Shown here piece after piece: positions 57,495-64,000 of a stretch of 64,000 nucleotides of DNA. Position numbers and translations under genes: made by a program. Position 1 is the stretch's first letter, and each line of letters starts with the position of its first letter. The notes beneath the pieces were generated by a model. The model was given only the letters and a program-made list of their open reading frames with translations, was not told where the DNA came from and did not search any database. Source of the stretch: Arenibacter sp. F26102. GTDB taxonomy: Bacteria > Bacteroidota > Bacteroidia > Flavobacteriales > Flavobacteriaceae. The DNA is taken from positions 372,001-436,000 of the forward strand of contig NZ_JALKBC010000001.1 in the NCBI RefSeq assembly GCF_023015865.1. The letters run 5' to 3'.

Positions 57495-58772
57495 CTAATC
57501 CATAATAAACTTGGCACCCAATTCAAAAATACTGGCACTTAAACCGGTTGTTCTTTCGTATTGGTTAAACCTAAAACTAATGCTCTTTAAGCCGAATTTC
57601 CATACTTTGGATTGGGTGAAAATATCCTTGTAGGTAATGCCTAAACCGTACTGGTTGCTGTTAAAGGCCGATAGGTCATAATCCGAAGTATAGTATTCAT
57701 AGGATGATAAAGCCGTTTCCTTGGGGTAAAAATAATCAGAGGCTGTTTGGGTATAATAGCGGTACATGGGAAACACGGTAAACTTCTCCGATATTTTAAT
57801 GGGAATTTCCAAACTTCCGGTATAAGCGGTAACCCCCCAATCGTCATAATAATATCTAAAGTAGGCGCGTAGGCCCATTTGATCGTTGAGGTAATAGGAA
57901 AGCCTTCCTCCAACTGGTAATTTAAATCTGGAAGTGGGCAATAATTCAACATTATCCGCCAACTGAAATTCCTCTATATAAAAATCGTTTCTATCCTTTA
58001 AATAGACCCTCTGGTGTGGAGTAGAAAGTAATCCATCCTGAAGAACAAAATCCAGTGACAGCGACGCTTGGAAGCGTTTGGTGATAATCTGGGAAAAATT
58101 AAGGGAAAGGGAATAGGAGTTTCTATTTAAGTCGTTAAACTCATTAAATAATGGAGAGTAGGTACCTGTGCCGGTAATTCGGTTATCGAAAAAACCTTCA
58201 CGCAGTTCAATGGGGTATTGTGGTTTATAGGTGTCCAAATATACTTGTCCACTTATCCCCAATTCCGTATTTTTTTCGTTCATAAGATGGGTAAAGCCAC
58301 CTCCGAAACCCAATGAAAAGTAATCGTATTCTGCGGACACCGCAATGTTTCCGCTAAGGATGTTGTTTCGGTCCTTGGAACTATGGGTAAAAGTTGGGTG
58401 AAAATAGGTTAGGGCATCACTTTTGGAGGCCCCCGAAGATGCCACCCACGGACTTGCTGTTTGGTTTCCATCAAATGGATTTACATTGCTGGATGAGGCA
58501 GAGGTATAAGCAGATATTCCGGTGTCCAAGGTTAAAACATTATCTTCCCCTAAGGGGATACTTACGATAATGGTCGGGGTCATATCCGTCAATTTTTCTG
58601 TTCCCTCCCCACCGGTTACGGCAGCATTGTCCCCATCTTGGCTATAATAGCTATACAGTAGCTCCACTTCAGGAGTTTCCAAGACTTTCTTAACGTATTC
58701 CAGGTTGTTTCCTTGCGAAAATCCTGTCCATGAAATCAACCCAAAAAACAATATAAATCCTAATCTCTTCAT
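57495..58772 (-). CDS. DUF3570 outer-membrane beta-barrel-like protein
   Basis: A 425-residue protein starting at MKRLGFILFFGLIS (58772); an upstream start would overlap the DUF4266 gene. Signal peptide ends near TGFSQG. ELLYSYYSQDGDNAAVTGGE and the many alternating-aromatic strands mark DUF3570, probably an outer-membrane barrel. It is the last gene of a thioredoxin-ApbE-DUF4266-DUF3570 operon. The order is conserved in other bacteria, which suggests that this barrel displays or exports a redox component. Confidence 0.88.
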   Translation of the reverse strand: MKRLGFILFFGLISWTGFSQGNNLEYVKKVLETPEVELLYSYYSQDGDNAAVTGGEGTEKLTDMTPTIIVSIPLGEDNVLTLDTGISAYTSASSSNVNPFDGNQTASPWVASSGASKSDALTYFHPTFTHSSKDRNNILSGNIAVSAEYDYFSLGFGGGFTHLMNEKNTELGISGQVYLDTYKPQYPIELREGFFDNRITGTGTYSPLFNEFNDLNRNSYSLSLNFSQIITKRFQASLSLDFVLQDGLLSTPHQRVYLKDRNDFYIEEFQLADNVELLPTSRFKLPVGGRLSYYLNDQMGLRAYFRYYYDDWGVTAYTGSLEIPIKISEKFTVFPMYRYYTQTASDYFYPKETALSSYEYYTSDYDLSAFNSNQYGLGITYKDIFTQSKVWKFGLKSISFRFNQYERTTGLSASIFELGAKFIMD

Positions 58773-58779
58773 TTTCAAT

Positions 58780-58989
58780 TTAATTACAGCCACATCCACC
58801 ACCTGTTTTGCCCCCATTGGCGCCGGCAGCAGCCTCCCGATATATCTGAAAATTAGTTTCAAAGCGCTCCAAACTTTTGGAAGACAAGCTCATTTCTTCG
58901 TCATTGAGGTACACTTTATCATATTCCCTTACGGCAACGCAAGAGGATAGTGATAACAAGCCAATAATAAGTATGATCAATTGTCGCAT
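58780..58989 (-). CDS. DUF4266 small lipoprotein ending in a Gly-Cys tail
   Basis: A 69-residue lipoprotein starting at 58989 (MRQLIILIIGLLSLSSC, lipid Cys17). The mature part ends GGKTGGGCGCN with Cys66 and Cys68, the mark of DUF4266. Such a glycine-cysteine tail could bind metal or be modified. The upstream ApbE gene ends 4 bp before it and DUF3570 starts 7 bp after. It lacks a clear ApbE target motif (D-x-x-[GS]-A-T-type). Confidence 0.85.
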   Translation of the reverse strand: MRQLIILIIGLLSLSSCVAVREYDKVYLNDEEMSLSSKSLERFETNFQIYREAAAGANGGKTGGGCGCN

Positions 58990-58993
58990 AAGG

Positions 58994-59983
58994 CTATTGG
59001 GTTTTGTTGAGTTCAATATTTTTTGAAGTGTTGATGTTGTTCTCGTCGTCGATAATAATGCATTCCACCCCTTTTATTTGATTAATGATATTAAGTCCCG
59101 TTTCCACTCCAGTAATAAAAACAGAGGTCGCCAGGGCATCACATAATTCGGCACTAGGAGCAAATATAGTAACACTTAGGATACCAGTGGAAGGGTATCC
59201 TGTTCTTGGGTCAATAATATGGCTATATTTTACGTCATTAAAGGTTACGTATTTTTCATAATTACCGGAAGTTGCGACAGCTGCATTATTAACCGGGAAC
59301 CAAGAGAATATGTTGTCTTTATTAAGCGGGTTGGTAATGCCCACCATCCAGTCCGTGCCATCTGGCTGTTTCCCCCAAGTGGTTAGATCCCCTGAGGCAT
59401 TTATAATTCCGGACTTTACGCCTTTCGTTTTTAACAAGGTCCTCACTCTATCTGCCGCGTATCCTTTTCCAATGGCCCCGAAACCTATTTTCATACCTTC
59501 AAATTTTAGAAACACGGTTTGTGCTTTCTTGTCGAATTCAATGTTTTGGTACCCTATTTTGGCAACAGAATTTTCTATGGCTTCCTTGGACGGCATCTCG
59601 GACATGCTTCCATCGTATTTCCAAACCTTATCAATGGAGGCATAACTAATATCGAAAGCACCATCGGTAATTTTGGAGATGGTGATACACCGTTCTATAA
59701 GGTCTATTAATTCTTGATCCACCTTAACAGGCGATAAGCCGGCATTATTGTTTATTTCAGAGGTTTGTGAGGAAGCATTCCATGATGAAATCAACTTTTC
59801 GATTCGGGTAATTTCTGCAATGGCGATATCTATGTATTGGTTAGCGGTAGCTTCATCCTGGGCAACCACGGTTATATTGAACCTACTGCCCATTAATTTT
59901 GTGGTCCGTCTATGTGCCGATTCTTGCGAAAAAATGACACAATGAACCAAAAAGGCAATCACGATTAAAATTGGGTTTTTCAA
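58994..59983 (-). CDS. apbE: FAD:protein FMN transferase
   Basis: A 329-residue exported enzyme (signal ending CVIFSQ). MGSRFNITVVAQDE, FGAIGKGYAADRV, HIIDPRTGYPS and LCDALATSVFITG are the ApbE motifs; the last two carry the magnesium and FAD ligands. It transfers FMN from FAD to Thr/Ser of exported proteins. Its start overlaps the thioredoxin stop by 4 bp. The flavinylation target in this operon is not obvious from sequence. Confidence 0.95.
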   Translation of the reverse strand: MKNPILIVIAFLVHCVIFSQESAHRRTTKLMGSRFNITVVAQDEATANQYIDIAIAEITRIEKLISSWNASSQTSEINNNAGLSPVKVDQELIDLIERCITISKITDGAFDISYASIDKVWKYDGSMSEMPSKEAIENSVAKIGYQNIEFDKKAQTVFLKFEGMKIGFGAIGKGYAADRVRTLLKTKGVKSGIINASGDLTTWGKQPDGTDWMVGITNPLNKDNIFSWFPVNNAAVATSGNYEKYVTFNDVKYSHIIDPRTGYPSTGILSVTIFAPSAELCDALATSVFITGVETGLNIINQIKGVECIIIDDENNINTSKNIELNKTQ

Positions 59984-60414
59984 CCTTCGAACGATTTTAA
60001 AAGTGCAATATATTCTTTCACGGATATATTTTTGAATCCAGTTTGGCCTAGAATATTGCCATTTGGATCTAAAAGTAGGACCAAAGGGAAATATCCTTTT
60101 TTGTTATACTTTTCTGCGAGTTGGGCGTTTCTGTTTTTTTGGTCATCTGGCAGTTGATTGGCTTTTTTTCTTGGGAAATCGGCCTTTAGCATGGTCCAGT
60201 GGTCCTGGGCGTATTGCTGAAATTCAGAGGTCTGCCAAATGTTTTTATCCAGTTTAATACACGGGGCGCACCAATCGGAACCTGAAAATACCAACAGTAC
60301 ATTTTGGTGATTTTGTTTTGCCAGGGCCGCAGCAGCTGTCCAATCGCTTTCCCATTTTTGGGCAGTACTGAGACCAAAGAATAAAAGAGCTATAATTAAT
60401 GTCCACTTCTTCAT
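59980..60414 (-). CDS. Exported thioredoxin-like protein
   Basis: A 144-residue protein with signal peptide ending LSTAQK. VFSGSDWCAPCIKLD has the CxxC pair Cys49/Cys52, and the cis-Pro region reads GYFPLVLLLDPNGN. It is the first gene of the operon with apbE, DUF4266 and DUF3570. A likely job is keeping the Cys residues of the DUF4266 tail, or of a partner, reduced in the periplasm. Confidence 0.9.
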   Translation of the reverse strand: MKKWTLIIALLFFGLSTAQKWESDWTAAAALAKQNHQNVLLVFSGSDWCAPCIKLDKNIWQTSEFQQYAQDHWTMLKADFPRKKANQLPDDQKNRNAQLAEKYNKKGYFPLVLLLDPNGNILGQTGFKNISVKEYIALLKSFEG

Positions 60415-60561
60415 TCCAAAATGATTTTAGTGATAAAGGTAGAGTTTTTTGGGCATGTCAAGATATAGTATCTGTACTTGGATATTGTCGGGTATAAGAT
60501 ATTTCCTTACAAACTTTTGTACTGTTTCTGGCCGTAAGTACTGCCACAGCTTTTTTTGGAA

Positions 60562-61476
60562 TTAATTATTTAAACTATGTAGCCAACCGATCCATTGATC
60601 TGTCCAAGTGGCCAAATGCGGGTCCTGCAATCCCAAAGCAAATCCGTGACCTCCGGTTGGATAGATATGCATTTCCGCCGCAACCTTATGCTTTATGAGT
60701 GCAGTATAAAATAAGAGACTGTTTTCTACAGGAACAGCAGTATCATCCGTGGCGTGCACCAAAAAAGTAGGTGGGGTATCGGCGGTAACCTGCAATTCGT
60801 TCGAAAAATGATCTACCATTTTTTGGGAAGGATTTTCGCCAAGTAGGTTTTTTCTGGAGCCACCATGGGTATTTGGCGCCCCCATAGTAATCACGGGATA
60901 GGCCAAGGTCATGAAGTCTGGGCGAGCACTCATTTGGTCAATAGCATCCTGTTTGGCATTCACTTCTTCATTATAGTGGGTGCCCAAAGTAGAAGCCAAA
61001 TGACCACCTGCCGAGAAGCCTATTATTCCAATGTTGTTAGGGTCAATATTCCATTCAGCAGCTTTGGAACGAACCGTCCTAATGGCGCGTTGTGCATCCT
61101 GTAGGGGTACTTTGTGTATTTCTGTTTGTGATTTTAAACTGGGTAAACGATATTTTACTACAATGCCTGCAATGCCTTTGGAGTTTAGCAATTTGGCAAA
61201 GTCCATTCCCTCCCAATCATAGGCCAATATGCCATAGCCACCTCCAGGAAAAATTAATACAGCCTGTCCTGTCGCTATTTTTTTTGCAGGCAGATATACT
61301 TCTATCTGTGGCAGCTGTACCTTAACTATCCGCACGATGTCCGCACTTACGACTTCCTCTTTTTCGTCTGTTTTAATGGAGTTGGGAATGTTGTTGGGCC
61401 AAAGCGGGAGTATAGTGTTTTGAGCGAAAGAGGTCATGGAGAATAAGATGGTAAAAAGGAAAATAAATGATTTCAT
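60562..61476 (-). CDS. Exported alpha/beta hydrolase (acetylxylan-esterase-like)
   Basis: A 304-residue protein with signal peptide ending MTSFAQ. VLIFPGGGYGIL is the oxyanion loop, Ser155 in GFSAGGHLAS the nucleophile, HATDDTAVP gives the Asp and GGHGFALG the His. It matches the carbohydrate-esterase-like hydrolases that deacetylate plant or algal glycans, but the substrate is not known. It stands alone, with 147 bp to the thioredoxin gene and 755 bp before the next gene upstream. Confidence 0.88.
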   Translation of the reverse strand: MKSFIFLFTILFSMTSFAQNTILPLWPNNIPNSIKTDEKEEVVSADIVRIVKVQLPQIEVYLPAKKIATGQAVLIFPGGGYGILAYDWEGMDFAKLLNSKGIAGIVVKYRLPSLKSQTEIHKVPLQDAQRAIRTVRSKAAEWNIDPNNIGIIGFSAGGHLASTLGTHYNEEVNAKQDAIDQMSARPDFMTLAYPVITMGAPNTHGGSRKNLLGENPSQKMVDHFSNELQVTADTPPTFLVHATDDTAVPVENSLLFYTALIKHKVAAEMHIYPTGGHGFALGLQDPHLATWTDQWIGWLHSLNN

Positions 61477-62231
61477 TATATCTTTAAAATAGGTTGATCA
61501 GGCTAAAGATAAAAAATATCGTTGAACAAGAGGGTTTTTTGTTTTCATGGCATACACTGTTCCAAAAAATGGGTACTTATAATAGGTCTTTTGCTGCTTC
61601 AGGGTCTAAAATTTTGATGCTTCAGGATTATTGAAAATTGTATATTAATGCATTGTGTTTATGATAAATATTTTAAAGAACTGGTAATGAGGGAAATATA
61701 TTTATATGGTGTTCTGACTCCAGTAAGATAATGGTGTTTTTAAAAAAGGAGACTCGGTCGAAGTGACCCCTGCAGTCATTGCTTGCGATAGCGAGAACCG
61801 CAGGTTCACGAATACCCGTAAAATAGAAATATCATGAGCTAAATCACACAAGTAGCTCCGCTACAAGCTTAGGCGTATCAAATCCTACAGGAAAGTCAAA
61901 TATGTGCGACTTCCCTCCCGAGAGCTATCGGGAGTTGCAAAAGGGTAACTCATTTCGAAGCGACCCCTGCGCCATTTTGAATGACCAAGGGGTGTCTAAA
62001 TCAAAGATTCAGCAGATCTTACTATCTCTATAATTTAGCCTGATTGTTTAAGTTTACCAGACCTAAGTGGGAGATTAGACTATATTTAATCGATTATGTT
62101 CAAAATAATATCCTTGAAGTGATCTAATCAAAGGATTTACCGTATATTAATTGTTAAGGCAAATATTAGAACTCGAAAACCTAAATCCATTCCCTTTTTA
62201 TGAACTTAAATAATACTGACAAGATACATAT
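61477..62231. other. 755-bp gene-free region with repeat-like parts
   Basis: No reading frame is credible. The centre (61758-61976) is a mosaic of short GC-rich pieces, listed separately; the rest is AT-rich. The promoter of the esterase (left) and of rimK (right) must lie here, but I cannot place them. Confidence 0.5.
61758..61976. repeat. Repeat-like mosaic bounded by direct repeats
   Basis: TCGAAGTGACCCCTGC (61758-61773) and TCGAAGCGACCCCTGC (61955-61970) are direct repeats 197 bp apart. Between them are hairpins GTAGC/GCTAC (61852-61864) and CTCCCGA/TCGGGAG (61915-61934). The stretch is GC-richer than its flank and may be a small non-autonomous element or a pile of dispersed repeats. Confidence 0.45.
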
Positions 62232-63107
62232 ATGAAAATCGTAATCCTCTCCCAAAACCCCAAATTATATTCTACCAGTCGTCTTGTTGAGGCGGGCGAA
62301 AAAAAAGGCCATGAAATGTTGGTCGTAGATCATGGCAAGTGCGATCTGGTCATAGAAAAGAAGAAGCCTGGGCTTATTTATCAAGGGCAAGAAATTACAG
62401 GCGTTTCTGGGGTAATACCTAGGATAGGGGCATCTATAACCTTTTATGGTACGGCTGTGGTAAGACAATTTGAAATGATGAAGGTCTTTACCGCCGTTGA
62501 GTCGCAGGCACTGGTCCGTTCAAGGGACAAACTGCGAAGCCTACAAATTTTATCGCGTGCCGGTTTGGGACTTCCCAAGACGGTATTCAGTAATTATTCC
62601 AGGGATGTGGGAACCATCATAGATAATGCCGGGGGAGCACCGGTGGTCATTAAATTATTGGAGGGTACCCAAGGACTTGGGGTGGTACTGGCGGACAATA
62701 GGAATTCTGCGGAATCCATATTGGAAGCTTTTAATGGCTTAAAAGCAAGGGTAATTGTACAGGAATTTATTAAGGAAGCCAAAGGAGCCGATATTCGTGC
62801 CTTTGTTATAGATGGGGTAGTAGTAGGGGCCATGAAAAGGCAGGGAAAGGAAGGAGAGTTCAGGTCCAACTTGCACAGGGGTGGTTCGGCCAATATCATA
62901 GAGCTGACCGATGAAGAGGAAAATGCGGCCATAAAAGCGGCCAGGGTCATGGGACTGGGAGTTGCCGGGGTAGATATGCTTCAATCCGCTAGGGGTCCAT
63001 TGATTTTAGAAGTAAATTCGTCCCCCGGTCTGGAAGGTATTGAGGCCGCAACGGGAAAAGATATTGCTGGTCTTATGATAAAATATGTGGAAAGACATGC
63101 CGAATAG
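62232..63107 (+). CDS. rimK: RimK-family ATP-grasp ligase (ribosomal protein S6 glutamate ligase type)
   Basis: A 291-residue ATP-grasp enzyme. [20 protein letters not shown] begins the N-terminal domain; [19 protein letters not shown] is the ATP-grasp glycine loop, [11 protein letters not shown] and [17 protein letters not shown] carry magnesium ligands. RimK adds glutamate to the C terminus of S6; relatives make other amino acid links. The deacylase-like gene starts inside its last 11 bp, so the pair is coupled. The pairing suggests addition and removal of acyl amino acids, but this is inference. Confidence 0.93.
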   Translation: MKIVILSQNPKLYSTSRLVEAGEKKGHEMLVVDHGKCDLVIEKKKPGLIYQGQEITGVSGVIPRIGASITFYGTAVVRQFEMMKVFTAVESQALVRSRDKLRSLQILSRAGLGLPKTVFSNYSRDVGTIIDNAGGAPVVIKLLEGTQGLGVVLADNRNSAESILEAFNGLKARVIVQEFIKEAKGADIRAFVIDGVVVGAMKRQGKEGEFRSNLHRGGSANIIELTDEEENAAIKAARVMGLGVAGVDMLQSARGPLILEVNSSPGLEGIEAATGKDIAGLMIKYVERHAE

Positions 63108-64000
63108 GAAAAATGTATTATTGGGCGAAACTGTTTTGCCCGGAAAGGGGATGTTGTTAAATCTGGATATCGCAAAATTGCATACCGGGACAAAAATTGA
63201 GGTTCCCATTATTGTACAAAGAGGAAAAAATCCAGGACCTGTTTTATTGATAACAGGCGGCATCCATGGGAATGAGATTAACGGAGTTGAGATCATTCGC
63301 AAATTGATTTCCAAAAAATATAACAGGCCGGATTGTGGAACGGTCATATGTATCCCTGTGGTCAATATATTCGGTTTTCTAAACCAGGCAAGGCAGTTCC
63401 CCGATGGGCGAGATCTAAATAGAGTCTTTCCAGGGAGTCCCAGAGGTTCCTTGGCCAGTAGGTTTGCCTATCATCTTATGAAAGAAATTGCACCTAAAGT
63501 GGATTATTGCATCGATTATCACACAGGAGCTGAAAGCCGATTTAATGCGCCGCAAACCAGGATAAATAAAGGCGATGAACAATGTATGGAATTGGCAAAA
63601 GTATTTGGCGCACCATTTGTTGTACTTGCAAAAACTAGGGAGAAGTCGTTTCGGGAAGCTTTGGCCAAAATGGGTAAGAAAGTATTGCTTTTTGAAGGGG
63701 GAAAATCCTTGGATATAAATAACCAGATTACAAAGATGGGGATAGCAGGTGCGCTTAGGGTAATGGATCATTTGGGAATGAGGAATTTTACCGGAGAGTT
63801 AAAGCTAATGGAGCCAAAGTCTGCACAACCTGTGACTATTGGGTCATCCCAGTGGATCAGGGCAAAATATTCTGGGATGTTTCACCCCTCTATTTCTTTA
63901 GGGAGTAAAGTATCAAAAGGAGATCTTTTAGGAAATATATCCGATCCGTTTGGCAACTTTGAAAGGAGAGTAAATGCGCAGAGCGATGGATATATCATAT
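63097..64000 (+). CDS. Succinylglutamate desuccinylase/aspartoacylase-family zinc deacylase (3' truncated by window)
   Basis: Open from the ATG at 63097 to the window end, 301 residues so far. [16 protein letters not shown] has the zinc ligands His57 and Glu60; the third is His142 in [20 protein letters not shown] is the substrate-binding Asn-Arg block. The family removes acyl groups from amino acids. It overlaps the rimK end by 11 bp. Codon use and start agree with the upstream gene, and the end of the gene lies outside the window. Confidence 0.9.
   Translation, partial: MPNRKNVLLGETVLPGKGMLLNLDIAKLHTGTKIEVPIIVQRGKNPGPVLLITGGIHGNEINGVEIIRKLISKKYNRPDCGTVICIPVVNIFGFLNQARQFPDGRDLNRVFPGSPRGSLASRFAYHLMKEIAPKVDYCIDYHTGAESRFNAPQTRINKGDEQCMELAKVFGAPFVVLAKTREKSFREALAKMGKKVLLFEGGKSLDINNQITKMGIAGALRVMDHLGMRNFTGELKLMEPKSAQPVTIGSSQWIRAKYSGMFHPSISLGSKVSKGDLLGNISDPFGNFERRVNAQSDGYII

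Noticed and set aside
62120..62130. TGATCTAATCA resembling an Fnr-type site before rimK
   Set aside because: The gap is five bases, not six, and no -7 element lies at 33 bp.
1..64000. CRISPR arrays, tRNA or rRNA genes, insertion sequences, prophage
   Set aside because: No regularly spaced repeats, cloverleaf sequences, transposase or phage genes were recognised on reading both strands; a dedicated search was not possible.

Overview
The window looks like chromosome of a marine Flavobacteriaceae-type Bacteroidetes. The reasons are SusC/SusD proteins, many lipoproteins with Bacteroidetes-style lipoboxes, nine formylglycine sulfatases, TANNTTTG-like -7 promoter elements, DUF3570/DUF4266/baeRF7 families, and an AT-rich base composition with almost no Shine-Dalgarno signals. 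No tRNA, rRNA, CRISPR array or insertion sequence was recognised.

Region 1 (1-24436, all + strand) is a large polysaccharide utilisation locus. It holds the end of a SusC-type importer, SusD, nine S1-type sulfatases, a GH97, an SGNH hydrolase, a GH29 fucosidase-type enzyme, a GH117-like beta-propeller, an unassigned beta-propeller lipoprotein, a decayed GH116-like gene and a relic of a second GH29 gene. The set fits stepwise desulfation and exo-cleavage of a sulfated algal fucan or galactan. The endo-acting enzyme is not in the window, so the substrate is inferred only.

Region 2 (24437-28897) is a TonB-dependent outer-membrane protein divergent from a LytS/LytTR two-component pair. The promoter between them carries a perfect 9-N12-9 direct repeat with the geometry of known LytTR operators. 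Region 3 (28898-37643) is a uronate block: a LacI-type regulator, uxaA, uxaB, a Gfo/Idh oxidoreductase and a TRAP transporter. The same 14-bp palindrome lies upstream of the regulator and of uxaB.

Region 4 (37644-52821) is rich in signalling and stress genes: baeRF7, a CheB-CheR-PAS/histidine kinase/receiver cassette, a hydrolase-phosphoribosyltransferase pair, a small exported protein, a SulP transporter, a Usp-like protein and an OmpR-type two-component system. Four promoters here carry a TGA-N6-TCA (Fnr/Crp-like) site whose centre is exactly 33 bp from a -7-like element. One of them faces no gene but a structured stretch ending in a terminator hairpin, which is a candidate regulated small RNA. 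A second shared 20-bp operator links the OmpR-type system to the small exported protein.

Region 5 (52822-64000) has a sorbosone-dehydrogenase-like lipoprotein, an APH-M23-aminotransferase fusion of 1008 residues, a thioredoxin-ApbE-DUF4266-DUF3570 operon, an exported esterase, and a RimK ligase overlapping a zinc deacylase that runs off the end. Short GC-rich dispersed repeats lie at about 6.1 kb and 57.4 kb, with an unrelated repeat-like mosaic at about 61.8 kb.
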